Of a stretch of 64,000 nucleotides of DNA, positions 36,957 through 49,969 are shown one piece after another. The stretch spans positions 11,659,427 through 11,723,426 of the forward strand of contig NC_045147.1 of NCBI RefSeq assembly GCF_008831285.2, written 5' to 3'. The position numbers were made by a program, and so were the translations under genes. The stretch comes from Nymphaea colorata. Taxonomy: Eukaryota; Streptophyta; Magnoliopsida; Nymphaeales; Nymphaeaceae. The notes under the pieces were generated by a model. That model had not been told where the DNA came from. It searched no databases and saw only the letters and a list, made by a program, of their open reading frames with translations. The number at the start of each line of letters is the position of its first letter. The stretch's first letter is position 1.

Positions 36957-37760
36957 TAGAGGTTGGAAGGTTCTACGTATTTAAAAAAGAACTACAAGTA
37001 TTGTGGTTCATTTTGCAATTCATAAGAACCTAGCTAAGTGCAAATACAAAACCAAAATTTAGATCACCAACTTAACTTGGAGGCGGATCCAAGTAAAATC
37101 TGGCCCACTTATATGATTCATATACAGGTGAAATTTCAACGGCGCCACGTTCCAATAAATATCCAAACAAGAAAGATAAATTAAGGATGAGACAAATTAA
37201 TCTGTTGATAGAAGTCCAGTTGTACTCACTGCACTTATGAGAAAAATGTAGAAACAAAAAACAAACAACACCATGCATTTGCTTTCGAATACCAGATCTG
37301 TTTCGGTGATCATCATGGAAGTGGTGACCTGCTGGGCCACCTTGGGGAAGGAGAGCAATTGGCGGCACCTTCAGCCGGAGAGAGATCGCCGGTGGCGAAG
37401 CTCATGTCAGTAATCACAAGCTTTGCCGTTCAATTCAAAGGCCAAGAGGCGGGTGTATGCATTCAATGCAACCTTGGAGATTGTGTAGGAGGGGAACTTG
37501 AGGGTAGGTGTGGGTTAATTGTGGGTAATTCTAAAAATTCTTAATTTTATATTGATATTTCTGAGTAATTTTTCATCCATTAATTGATTATTTGAATATA
37601 TATTTGACCAGAATTTTCCGACTCGGCCCTTGCTTAGGGGCCACTTGTCCATGCCCTTCTCCGCACCCCACCGATCTTCTGCTCTGTAAAGCCAACCGCA
37701 TCAGAAAGCTGCTTCCTCAATTCATCATCCCCTATAAGCTGCTATCATCATTGTTGATTT
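36957..37760 (-). pseudogene. SDR pseudogene C: disrupted exon 5
   Basis: Going down the minus strand from about 37745, the exon-5 start (DDELRKQLSDAVGFTEQKIG) is visible. It is followed by a deletion of about 40 nt, then the region before the active-site Tyr. This is split by a foreign insertion of about 125 bp at 37506-37632 that ends in GGGCCGAGTCGG. The rest of exon 5 (AFELNGKA to the LSPAEGAA region) continues to about 37330 with frameshifts. The 3' flank 36957-37310 is nearly the same as 56262-56630. Confidence 0.75.
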
Positions 37761-39936
37761 ACAGTCACAAAACTCATTCCCTAGAAATCTTGTGATATTT
37801 TATAATATTTAGCTTTTTTTTAAGAAATCTTAAAAAAGAAAAAGTATTGAAATATATATTACAAAGTGTGAGGCAAGAGTCCCCTTTGTATAAAATGGGA
37901 ACTTGAAAAGGGTCGATGAGATCATATATCAGATTGATCTCCACTCATTTGGCAAGCTACAATCCAAGTGCAATCATTCTTGACCGAGAATATCAACTTA
38001 GAGAGTGCAGTGTTTTGTTTTCTTGTGAAAAGGAAATCTTAGAGATGGAAACGTGTGAGAAGCTGCAAGTGTATAACTTGTGATTGAAAGTATGTTTTTT
38101 CTATTTTTGATTCTTTTGCCACTGGTCGGTTTTAGTTTGAGATGACTGTGATAAGTCATCTATGGTTTCTTTGATGACATTGGTATTCTTTGCAAGAGCT
38201 CCGGCCCCATTATTGGAACAAGACGGGTAAAGAGAATTGCTTGTTTTAACCAAATCAAGCAACTTCAAAGAGGGAAAGCAGATTGAATATGTGGGCACTG
38301 CAGATTGAACTAAATCTTAGAGGCCAAAAAGTGCCCGAGAACTATAAAAATGTAAAAAAGTGTCCTTTGCGAAATTTGAAGAAGTAAATTGTCTTTTCGA
38401 AAAGATGAAAATTCCCTTAAACGAAAAAAAAAACCCTGCAAAACAGAAGATAAAAAGCCTCTGGCATGTCGGGTTTATTTAACCCATGGCGCCTCGCCCT
38501 GGGCACAGTCAAAGAGGACGTTTGATTGCAGGAACGCTTATGTTCCAGAACACCTTCAAACATATTTGCTGCTTTGGGGTAACGCTTTTTCAATGCATTT
38601 CAGGCATCCCCTCCACCCACCCTAAATGCTTACTTAATCCAGATGATTTTGTTGTTGAAACAGGTTTTTTTTGTTTAGCTTTTTTTTTTCAATCTGTTTT
38701 GTGCATAGTCGGCAAACCCGTGACTCATATTTGGATTGACAGATGACCGATCAATGAGTTGACTTGTCGACCCGGTCGAGTTTTAAAATAACCATAATGT
38801 AACAGCAAATCACTACAGCTGAATCGGAAGAGTTAGGGCAAGTTGGGCTGAGTCGGCCCAACCTTGACTCATGACCAAATTTTTTTAGCGATCCGAGCTG
38901 ACTTGAGCAATTCCTGAGCCAATTGGGCCAGTTTGCCAACTACTTTTTTGTGTTGCCTAAGCTTCAAAATAATACCATTCGTGGAAGAAGAGGTCGTCGA
39001 CCTTGTGTTCGCTAGCCGTGTAGAAGAAAAGAAACTACTGAGGAGCTGAATTTGGACACGGAATCAGATCTTCCGAATCAAACCATTGCTGTCACACTTA
39101 TTCAATATGATAATTTTGTATTTAAATACTTTGTAGAACCTTTTTTTCAATTTTTTGAAGGGACCGTTTTGCAATAATCAAGTGAGACATTGGGGCACGT
39201 CGTCTAAGATGTCTTATAAAACGGACATGGTGTCATTACGTCTCTTTTTATTTATCGTTCTTTCTGCCAAAAAGAGTATTACGTAGCTAGTTGGAAAGTG
39301 TATATACAAGTGCACAAAAATATGAAGAGCGTGTCATTGACTTACTCTGGTGCTTGCCTACACAATTGTAAAATGAAGCCAGGTTCTCAAGAATAAGTTT
39401 ACATTAAAAAAAAAAATTGCTTACAAAAAATTGACGTTTTTCCATATTAATCAAACAGCTAGACAAAGTGGCATCTCTTTCTCTTTCTCGAGACACCACG
39501 GTTGACAAAAAAAAAAAATGCATTAGGTAAAATTTATGCCGTGCAAAACTTTATCATCAATCAAACAGCTATGCAAAATGGCATCTCTCTCTCTCTCTCT
39601 GTGTTTGTGTGCATGTGCTTGTGCGTGTGTGTGGGGAGACAGCATGGTTCGAATTATTGCTAGGTGAGGTTGTCCCTCTCATGAACTAGATATTTTATAC
39701 CGTAAGAAATGCAACCAAGTATGGTGTCCTCACTGCAGTTCCTCCGAGTAAAAACCAATAAAACAAAAGGATTTTTGAGAGTTGAATGCCGATCGAATGG
39801 ATGATAAATAATAAGCTTACACCAATTACAGCAACTGATAATCAAAACGGACATTTAGAATCATTACACAGACGCTGCTGTCCTTGTTGTTTTTCTTTAT
39901 TATTTCCACTTGGGAAAGCATCACTGGTGCTGCCAC
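37761..39936. other. Spacer without recognised gene
   Basis: The start matches intron-4 sequence of the SDR genes (CAAAACTCATTCCCTAGAAA). Further on are a GAGTCGGCCCAACC-type repeat at about 38740-38940 and CT/GT microsatellite tracts at 39475-39635. A 65-codon minus-strand frame at 38101-38298 is not recognised. Confidence 0.4.
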
Positions 39937-41420
39937 TTATTTTATCTCCTTGTAAGGAGCAAACAGTGTGGAAGAGCTGTGGCCACCAAAGCCGAACGAA
40001 TTCGACACAGCCACTTTGATACCTAGCCTCTCCTTTTTAGGGCCAACCAGCAACTTCGCATCCTGCAACATCAGATCACATGATCTTGGTACATGTCAAC
40101 TCTCTCTCAATGTTTGTGCAGATTCAAAACAGCATAATATTGACAGTTAAAATCTAGTGAGCAGTTGGGGAATTTTAAAATTTCCTACTTTTTTAGTTAA
40201 AAGGGTAACTAAAACAACTAAAAAAATTCATTAAGAAGGGCTTAAAATCAATTAAAGAACAGTTCTAAGAATCTGAGTAGCACCGTTTCATGCCTTTAGA
40301 GAAACTGCAAATATGAGTTTGTGTGTCTGTGTGTTTGTGTTTTCATTTCAGCTGCATTCGTGTTTATCTTCACAGAGGTACTTGTTAAAGTAAAGTTAAT
40401 ACAAACCATGCCTGTATCTGGATTTTCCATATTTATGTTTGGATGAACCCAACCTGATCGCATTGCCTGTATTTAGCAAACAATTAGCCACAATTATATC
40501 CATGATCGACAGTGAATCATCGTCTCTGCAATATGAAAACATTGGTAAATATTAACTAAAGCACATAAAACTATATCGCCTGCCTGGTTTGTAACTGAAC
40601 AAAACAGATACGGAACAAAGGAAAAGCAAAAGTACTTGCTGATGATGTTGACATGCGTGTTCACATTCAACAGCAACAATACATCTGGTTTTTGAAAAGT
40701 TCTCTAACCACACTGAACATAAAGAATGGTCAATTGCACACACACACATATATATGATAGTCACAAGCAACATGTTTTTTTCACCAACAAAAAAAGTGAA
40801 AAAGACGCAATAAATAAAATTGCTGTTCAAAACTTTAAAAACTTCAAAAATGCGGTTTTTGCGTTTTTTTTGCGTTTTTCCTTTTTTTCCTTTTTTTCAA
40901 ATTTTTAATGTCAAACACTTTTTTTCATTTTTGTATTTTTATTTGTTGCAAATCCACTTATTTTATGTTTGTGTTATTAGTTTCTCACTCATTTTATTGT
41001 TTTCCTATTTTTATTTTTTAAATTTTTAAAAATTTACCATTTTTTTCAAGCTCATTGTATTATACCCAAGAAAAATATCATCGTTTAAAACTCCAAAACA
41101 TTATTTCTGATTATGATATATAAATATATATATGTATAATAGACATATATATCTCAGGCATAGCTTCCTCTTTTCTTTTGTGAGTCCAGAATACATCTTC
41201 TTACGAACAGTTACTAACGTAAAATGCCAATATTAGTCATTACAGTATAGCACAAAGTTCTAGCCCTTTCCAAGTACAACAAACTGAAGCCATGTTAGTG
41301 TTTTCTGTTTTGTCTTGCTATTGAATAAGCTGCTTGTACCTGTATTGTAGCAACAGCCTCTACTCCTGCTGCTGCTCCAAGTAGGTGATTGATCATTGAT
41401 TTTGTAGAATTAACATGTAA
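39937..41420 (-). pseudogene. 3' fragment of a plastid 3-oxoacyl-ACP synthase II (KAS II) gene
   Basis: Three consecutive exons with GT/AG junctions, all phase 0, encode the C-terminal 88 residues: 41420-41340 (VNSTKSMINHLLGAAAG), 40466-40407 (RSGWVHPNINMENPDTG) and 40062-39937 (LLVGPKKERLGIKVAVSNSF, then GFGGHSSSTLFAPYKEIK and stop). KAS II condenses malonyl-ACP with palmitoyl-ACP in plastid fatty acid synthesis. The conserved Gly before the catalytic His in GHLLGAAG is Asn here and GAAGAVEA reads GAAAGVEA. I found no upstream exons (active-site Cys, first His) between 41420 and the RPL4 fragment, so this is a truncated copy, though its frame is still open. A complete gene is excluded unless very remote exons were missed. 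Confidence 0.7.
40800..41080. mobile_element. AT-rich dispersed element (copy 2, inverted) in a KAS II intron
   Basis: The stretch with AATGTCAAACACTTTTTTTC, TTATGTTTGTGTTATTAG and AATTTTTAAAAATT is the reverse complement of the element at 10205-10600. It sits in the intron between the second-last and third-last exons of the KAS II fragment. Confidence 0.5.
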
Positions 41421-41479
41421 CTACGCAAAATATTAATTTCAAATCAAAATTTCACAAGGGAATTTACAGTATTGTTTTT

Positions 41480-41800
41480 AGGGATGTCAACGGATCGGAT
41501 TCGGATTAGACATACCTTTTACCATATCTAATTTTTTAGATATTTATATATTCGGATTCGGACTTGGATTCAAATTCAGATGAAAAAAAACTTATGCCAT
41601 GTCCGAATCCGACTTTAAAATCTACATCAGAATCCGAATTTTAAGATATATTTGAATCTGATCCGAATCCGAATTTTAAGTTATATCTGAATCTGACATT
41701 CATGCTATATCCGAATCGGACTTTTAAGTTATATACGAATCCATCCGAATCAGACTTTTAAGCCATATGCAAATCTAATCCAAATCTGATTTATGTATGA
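41480..41800. repeat. TCCGAAT-type dispersed repeat (copy 2)
   Basis: Starting GGGATGTCAACGGATCGGAT, the segment repeats a degenerate unit of about 45-50 bases containing ATATCCGAATCCGA and TTTTAAG five to six times. A more decayed copy lies at 27825-28020. From 41800 to 43096 nothing coding is recognised; a (TA)n tract lies at about 41920-41940. Confidence 0.6.
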
Positions 41801-43096
41801 AAAATGTTCATTAAACATCAAATGAATTAGAAAACCCAATCTTAACATCACACCAGCCCAAACTTGATTGGTGATAATTGTCAGGCTTATTAAAAGAGAG
41901 AGAGAGACCAAACACACACATATATATATATATATATATAATTGTTTTTATTATTTAGAGCATGATTTTTTTTATTATCTGGAGTGATTCACTTTACATG
42001 TGTTTTGTAGTTGAGAAATCTAGTGTGGGCTATTTCAAAGCATGATGTCTACTTTTAATGTCTGGATTTTTTGTGAACCATTGGTCCTCATTATCAACCA
42101 TCTTAATAAATGATGCAATGGAGGGAATATAACTTATATTCGATAAGGCTTACCAATGTACCCAAGGGTCAATGGAAGCACAAAAAATTACCGCCAAATT
42201 GCAAAGAGACAAATCAAATGTATGGTAAATATATGAATGCTTTCTAAAAATAAGTTACATTCTATTGTAACTTACACAACAAAATTGCAACTAAAATTGC
42301 AATTAACCTGGTTAAATTCAGAGCCGAAAGTTGGTCTTGAACAGCCATATTGGCTTCAAAGCCAATGTGGTAAGATGTACATAAGATCCAGATTTACATT
42401 CGACACTTCTTTCTACATAATGCAGTAAGATGTACCTCCTATGAATATGCCAGAAATAACGTCAGTTCGATTCATGACTCCTCTTGAACTCAGGCCTTTG
42501 TGCGATTAATCTAGTAGGTATACCAAGTATCTTTCTTCCAACATTTCCTATATTAAGCTTCGAACCTCACAAATAACACATAACTTGTTCCCTCCTCCTT
42601 GTATGCAACCTTCCTGTAATGTGTAAAGTGTCATGTTTGTGTAATTTCAAAAGCCGGAATAAGATTCAGAAAAGGACTTCCCTCCACAAGATGAACCTAG
42701 GACATACAACCCATGGCCCTTTTCGATTATGGTTTCAGGCCAGACAAAAATCTTTATACATTCATGATATAGATGTTTGCTAAAGAATAACAATTATTTG
42801 GCAGTTCAAAATTTCAGCAATTAAGGGCATTCCTTTCAAAGGAATGACAATTATAATACACACACATGCGTTCACACAATATAAGAAGCACGTGATTTGG
42901 TAAAGCAGAATGCATAATATGAATCATAAACATAATACATACGACAGTCTATTAATGGTTAAGTCATATAAATAACAGAAAATAGAAACAGTATAATATT
43001 ACTAAAAACAGTTATGCAACATATTACAGTGTACATATTACTAGAAAATTAGAAATCAGAAATAGTCATACATACAAAGAGTATAAAACAGAAAAT

Positions 43097-43378
43097 CACT
43101 TCACCCTTAGCCTTCACCGTCTGCTCCCCTCTGCTCCTCAGCAAGCAGAGCCATCCACCTCACGGTCTTCGCATAGTGATTGAGCTTTAGGAGCGCATGG
43201 AGGTTCTTCTGCGGATTCTTCTCTCCATCTTTGCGGGCTTCATGACCGACTGCACTTCGTCGAAGTTAATGATTCTTGCTAAATCGACATTTATTATTTT
43301 AGCCCTGGGAAGAATGTACGCAGTCTTTTTCTCTGACACCTTGTCTATGGAACCAACTGATTGTAGACCAATGCCCAT
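43097..43378 (-). pseudogene. RPL4: Ribosomal protein L4 (uL4) pseudogene fragment at the satellite edge
   Basis: The minus strand reads [19 protein letters not shown], then [18 protein letters not shown], matching the C-terminal third of plant RPL4 (family pattern SEKK-GYVLPRAK and [17 protein letters not shown]). After a deletion and frameshift it continues in another frame as [31 protein letters not shown] and, after a short insertion, VKAKGEV, all as in RPL4. RPL4 is a protein of the cytosolic large ribosomal subunit. This piece is broken and starts within the protein. The part up to SVMK is the same sequence that forms the arms and loop of every satellite unit to the right, while the part from KNPQ on is not found in them. 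The fragment is therefore the likely seed of the array. Confidence 0.85.
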
Positions 43379-46300
43379 CTCGCCAGCCCGGCCACCGGTT
43401 TGACCACCGGTGGCCGGAATTTCAAGAAGTCATCTAAATGGTGGGAAGAAGTCATCTGAATTTCAAGAAATCGTCTGAAAGGCAGGAAAAAGTCGTATGA
43501 ATTTCAAGAAACCGTCGGAATTTCAAGAAGCCGTCGGAATTTCAAGAGTTAGTCTTCGATCCCTTGGTACCATAGAGTAGGTGTCAGAGAAAAAGACTAG
43601 GTACAATCTTCTCAGGGCTAAGATAACAACGACATTAGTCTTCAATCACTTGGTACCGTAGAGTTGGTGTCGGAAAAAAGACGGGGTACAATCTTCTCAG
43701 GACTAAGATAACAAATGCCGATTTAGCGAGAATCATTAACTCCGACGAAGTGCAGTTGGTCGTGGAGCTCGCGAGATCGACATTTGTCATCTTTGCCCTA
43801 TGAAGAATGTATCAAGTCTTTTTCTCTCACACCTATTCTACGGAACCAAGGGATCGAAGACCAATGCCAATCTCGCCTAAGTTCCACGTCTTCTTGAAAT
43901 TCCGATGGCTTCATGAAATTCTGATGGCTTCTTGAAATTCTGGCCAACTTCTTGAAATTTTGACAGCTTCATGAAATTCAGACAATTTCTTCTTCGACAC
44001 TTTGTCTATGTAACCAACTCATTGTATACCAATGCCGAACTCGCCAACTTGGCCATTGATTTCTCCTCCAAGGCCAGAATTTCAAGAAATCATTTAAATG
44101 AAGGGAAGAAGTCGTCTAAATGGTGGGAAGAAGTCGTCTGAATTTCAAAAAGCCATCGGAATTTCAAGAAGCCGTGGAACACTGGCGAGATCGGCATTGG
44201 TTTTCAATCCCTTGGTTCCGTAGACTAGGTGTCGAAGAAAAAGACTGGGTACATTCTTCTCAGAGGTAAGATAACAAATGCTGATTTAGCAAGAATCATT
44301 AACATCGACGAAGTGCAGTCGGTCATGAAGCTCGCGAGATCGGCATTTGCTATCTTTACCCTGGAAGAATGGACCTAGTCTTTTTCCTAGACACCTAGTC
44401 TACGGAACCAATGAATCCAAAACCAATGCCGATCTCACTTGAGTTCCATGCCTTCTTAAAATTCTGATGGCTTCATGAAATTCTGATGGCTTCTTAAAAT
44501 TCCGATGCTTCTTGAAATTGAGACGATTTCTTCTCAGACACCCTGTCTACGGGACCAACTGATCGTAGACCAATGCCGATCGCGCCAGCCCGGCCACCGG
44601 TGTCACCTCTGGTCGCCAGAATTTCATCTAAATGGGGGGATAAAGTCGTCTGAATTTCATGAAGTCATCTGAATGACAGGAAGAAGTCGTTTGAATTTCA
44701 AGAAATCGTCTGAAGGGTGGGAAGAAGTCGTCTGAATTGCAATAAACTGTCGAAATTTCAAGAAGCCATCGGAATTTCAAGATTCCGTCGGAACTAAGGC
44801 GAGATTTGCATTGGTCTTCGATCACTTGGTATCGTAGACTAGATGTCGGAGAAAAAGACCGGGTACATTCTTCTCATGGCTAAGACAACAAATGTCGATT
44901 TAGCGAGAGTCACTAACTCCGACGAAGTGCAGTTGGTCGTGAAGCTTGCGAGAACAACATTTGTCATCTTTGCCCTCGTAAAAATCTACCTAGTCTTTTT
45001 CTCCGACACCTAGTCTACGAAACCAAGGGATCGAAGACCAATGCCGATCTCGCCTGAGTTCTGCGGCTTATTGAAATTCCAACGACTTCATGAAATTTCG
45101 ATGACTTCTTGAAATTCCAGCCGACTTCTTGAAATTCCAATGGGTTCTTGAAATTAAGACGATTTCTTCTACAACACCTTATCTATAGAACCAACTGATT
45201 GTAGACTAATGCCGATCTCGCCATCCCGGCCACCAGTTTCACCTTCGGTGGCCAGAATTTTAAGAAATCATCTGAACGATGAGAAGAAATCGTTTGAATT
45301 TCAAAAGAATCTGAATGACGGGAAGAAGTCGTCTGAATTTTAAGAAATCGTCTAAATAACGGGAAGAATTCATTGAATTTCAAGAAGTCGAAATTTCAAG
45401 AAGCCATCGGAATTTCAAGAAGTCAGCTGGAATTTCAAGAAGCCGCCAAAATTTCAAGAAGCCATGAAACACAGGTGAAATCGGCATTGTTATTCGACCT
45501 CTTGGTTTCGTAAACTAGTGCCGGAGAAAAGGACTGGATACGTTCTTCTCAGGGCTAAGATAACAAATGTTGATTTAGAGAAAATCATTAACTCTGACGA
45601 AGTGCAGTCAGTCGTCGAGCTCACAAGATCGACAGTTGTCATTTTTGTCTTGGGAGGAATGTTCCCAGTTTTTTCTCTACACCCTATCTATGGATGGAAC
45701 CAAGGGATCGAAGGATGATAAAGATCTCGCCTGAGTTCTATAGCTTCATGAAATTCTGATGACTTCATGAAATTCTGATGGCTTCTTGAAATTCAGACGA
45801 TTCTTTTCTGACACCTTGTCTATGGAACCAACTAATCGTAGACCAATGCCGATCTCGCAAGCCCGGCCACTGATTTCACTTCTAGTGGCCTGAATTTTAA
45901 GAAATCATCTGAATGGCAGGTAGAAGTCGTTTGGATTTCAAGAAATTGTCAGAAGGGCAGTAAGAAGTCGTCTGAATTTCAATAAACTGTCGGAATTTGA
46001 AAAAGCTATCGAAATTTCAAAAATCCGTTGGAACTTAGGCAAGATTGGCATTGGTCTTCGATCGCTTCGTACCATAGACTAGGTGTCGGAGAAAAAGACA
46101 GGGTACGTCATTTTCATGCCGAAGATAATAAATGCCGATTTAGCGAGAATCATTAACTTTGACGAAGTGCAGTCGGTCGTGAAGCTCGCGAGATCGGCAT
46201 TTGCCATCTTTGTCCTCAGAAAAATGTACCCAGTCTTTTTCTTCGACACCTAGTCTATGGAGCCAATGGATCGAAGACCAATGCCGATCTTGCCAGAATT

Positions 46301-49300
46301 AGTCTACGGAGCCAAGGGATCGAAGACCAATGCTGATCTTGCCTCTTGAAATTCAAACGATTTTTTCTCTCACACCTCATCTACGGAAGCAACAGATTGT
46401 AGACCAATACTGATCTCGCCAGCTCGGCCATTGGTTTCTCCTTTGGTGGCTAGAATTTTAAGAAATCATCTGAATGGCGGGAAGAAGTCATTTGAATTTT
46501 CAAAAGTCATTTGAATGGCGAGAAGAAGTAGTCTGAATTTCAAGAAATCGTCCAAATGGCGGAAGAAGTCATGTGAATTTCAAGAAGCCATCGAAATTTC
46601 AAGAAAACAGTAGGAATTTCAAGAAGCCATGAAACAATGGCGAGATCGGCATTGGTCTTTGATTCCTTGGTTTTGTAGACTAGGTGTCGAAGAAAAGGTC
46701 TAAGTACATTCTTCTTAGGGGTAAGATAACAAAGGCCGATTTAGCGAGAATCATTAACTCCGACGAAGTGCATTCGGTCGTGAAGCTCGTGAGATTGGCT
46801 TTTGTTATCTTTACCATGGAAGAATGGACCCAGTCTTTTTCTTCGACACCTAGTCGACGGAACTAAGGGATCCAAGACCAATGCCGATCCCACCTGAGTT
46901 CCACGACTTCTTGAAATTCCGATGGCTTCATGAAATTTTTGATGGCTTCTTGAAATTCTGGCCGACCTCTTGAAATTCCAACAGCTTGTTGAAATTCAGA
47001 CGATTTCTTCTCCGGCACCCTGTCTACGAGACCAACTGATTGTAAACCAATACCGGCCACCGGTTTCACCTCCGGTGGCCAGAATTTCAATAAGTCATCT
47101 AAATGGCGGGAACGAGTCGTCTGAATTTCAAGAAGTCATCTGAATGACAAGAAGAAGTTTGAATTTCAAGAAATCGTCTGAACAGCAGAAAGAAGTCGTC
47201 GAAATTTCAAGAAGCCATCGGAATTTCAGGAATCCGTCAGAACTTAAACGAGATTGATCTTCAATCATTTGATACCAAAGAATAGGTGTCGGAGTAAAAG
47301 ACCGGGTACATTCTTCGCATGGCTGAGATAATGAATGTCGATTTAGCGAGAATCATTAACTCCGACGAAGTGCAGTCGATCGTGAAGCTCGCGAGATCGG
47401 CATTTGTCATCTTTGCCCTTAGAAAAATGTACCCAGTCTTTTTCTTTAACACCTAGTATATGAAACCTAGAGATCGAAGACCAATGCCGATCTCGCTTGA
47501 GTTTCGTAGCTTCTTGAAATTCCGACGGCTTCATGAAATTCCGATGACTTCCTGAAATTTCGTTCGACTCTTGAAATTTCGATGGCTTCTTGAAATTCCG
47601 ACGATTTCTTCTCCGACACCTTATTTACAGAACCAACAGATCGTAGACCAATGCCGATCTTGCCACCGTGGCCACCAGTTTCACCTCCGGTGGCCAGAAT
47701 TTCAACAAATCATCTGAATGAAGGGAAGAAGTCATTTAAATTTCAAGAAATCTACATGGTGGGAAGAAATTGTCTGAATTTCAAGAAATCGTCTAAATGG
47801 CAGGAAGAAGTCATTTGAATTTCAAGAAGTCGTCGGAATTTCAAGAAGTCAGCAGAAATTTATAGAAGCCTTTTGGAATTTCAAGTACCCATGGAACATA
47901 GGTGAGATCGGCATTGGTCTTCGATTCCTTGGTTTCGTAGAATAGTTGTCAGAGAAAAGTATTGTTTAGGTTCTTCTCAGGGCTAAGATAACAAATGCCG
48001 ATTTAGCGAGAATAATTAACTCCAACGAAGTGCAGTCGGTCATAAAGCTCGCGAGATCGGCATTTGTCATCTTTGCCCTAGGAAGAATGTATCCAGTCTT
48101 TTTCTCTGACACCTAGTCTATGGAACCAATGGATCGAAGACCAATGCTAATCTCGCCTAAGTTCCACGTCTTCTTGAAATTCTGATTGCTACATTAAATT
48201 CTGATGGCTTCTTGAAATTCTAGCCGACTTCTTGAAATTCCGACAGCTTCATGAAATTCAGATGATTTCTTATCTCACACCTTGTCTATGGAACCAACTG
48301 ATTATAGACCAATGCCGATCTCACCAGACCGGCCACCGACTTTATCTACAGGGGCCAAAATTTCAAGAAATCATTTGAATGGCAGGAAGAAGTTGTCTGA
48401 ATTTTAAAAAACAGTCAAAATTTTAAGAAGTCAGCCTGAATTTTATGAAGTCGTCGGAATTTCAAGAAGACGTGGAACACAGGCGATATCGGCATTGGTT
48501 TTCGATCCCTTGGTTCCATAGACTAGGTGTTGAAGAAAAAGATTGGGTACATTCTTCTCAGGGGTAAGACAACAAATGCCGATTTGCGAGAATCATTAAC
48601 TCCGATGAAGTGCAGTCGCTCGTGAAGCTCGCGAGATCGGCATTCAGTTTTTTTCCCAACACCTAGTCTACGGAACCAAGGGATCGAAAACCAATGCCTA
48701 TCTCACCTGAGTTCCAGACTTCTTGAAATTCCGACGGCTTATGAAATTCTGATGGCTTCTTGAAATTCTAGCCGACTTCTTGAAATTCTGATGCTTCTTG
48801 AAATTCAGACGATTTCTTCTCAGGCACCATTTCTACGAGACCAATTGTTCGTAGACCAATGCCAATCTCGTCAGCCCGGCCACCAGTTTCACCTCTGATG
48901 GCCAGAATTTCAAGAAGCCATCTAAATGGTAAGAAGAAGTCATCTGAATTTCAAGAAGTCATCTGAATGACAGGAAGAAGTCGTCTGAATTTCAAGAAAT
49001 CGTTTGAAGGGCGGGAAGAACTCGTCTGAATTTCAATAAACTATCAGAATTTCAAGAAGTCGACCAGAATTTCAAGAAGCCATCAGAACATCGTGAAGCC
49101 GTCAGAATTTCAAGAAGCTATGGAACAAGAAGTCAACCGGAATTTCAAAAAGCCATGGATTACAGGTGAAATAGTCCTTGGTCTTCGATCCCTTGGTTTC
49201 ATAGAGTAGGTGCTGGAGAAAAAGACTGGATACATTCTTGTCAGGGCTAACATAACAAATGCCGATTTAGTGAGAATCATTAACTCCAACGAAGTGCAGT

Positions 49301-49969
49301 CGGTCATGAAGCTCACAAGATTGGCAGTTATCATCTTTGTCTTGGGAGGAATGTACCCATTCTTTTTCTTCAACACCTTGTCTATGGAACCAAGGGATCA
49401 AAGAACGATGCCAATCTCGCTTGATTTCCATGGCTTCTTAAAATTCTAACGGCTTCATGAAAGTCCGATGGCTTCTTGAAATTCCGGACGACATCTTAAA
49501 CTTTGATGGCTTCATGAAATTCCAATGGCTTCTTAAAATTATGGCAGACTTCTTGAAATTCCGACGGCTTCTTGAAATTCAGACGATTCTTTTCCGACAC
49601 ATTATCAATGGAACCAACTGATCATAGACCAATGCCAATCTCGCCAGTCCGGCCACCGGTTTCACCTCCAGTAGCTAGAATTTTAGGAAATCATCTGAAT
49701 GGTGGGAAGAAGTCATTTGAATTTCCAGAAATCGTTTGAAGGGCGGGAAAAAGTCGTTTGAATTTCAAGAAATCATCTGAAGGGCGGGAAGAAGTCGTCT
49801 GAATTTCAAGAAATCGTCTGAAGGGCGGGAAAAAGTCATCTGAATTTCAATAAACTGTCGGAATTTCAAAAATCCGTTGGAACTTAGGCGAGATTGGCAT
49901 TGGTCTTTGATCACTTGGTACCGTAGACTAGGTGTCGCAGGAAAAGACCAGGTACATTCTTTTCATGCT
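43379..49969. repeat. Palindromic RPL4-derived satellite, block 1 (about 10 units)
   Basis: Tandem units of about 563-683 bp, with loop centres near 43731, 44294, 44908, 45583, 46148, 46749, 47351, 48011, 48591 and 49274. In the unit at 47284-47453 the arms 47284-47350 and 47388-47453 are inverted copies with few mismatches around a 37-nt loop; arms and loop in plus sense read as RPL4 ([27 protein letters not shown]). Complementarity continues outward through ACCAAGGGATCGAAGACCAA and its inverse, then through many 20-24 bp subrepeats of GAATTTCAAGAAGCCATCGG type, to a second dyad GGCCACCGG...CCGGTGGCC (e.g. 47670-47695). Short open frames on both strands are by-products, not genes. Units differ by 10-20 percent by eye, so the array is not recent. 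Confidence 0.93.
47284..47453. repeat. Example hairpin core of one satellite unit
   Basis: Left arm 47284-47350 begins GGTGTCGGAG and ends TTAGCGAG; right arm 47388-47453 begins CTCGCGAGATCGGCATTTGT and ends near AACACC. Each is close to the reverse complement of the other, around the 37-nt loop 47351-47387. The loop retains the single-copy RPL4 codons for ARIINSDEVQSV. Confidence 0.9.
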
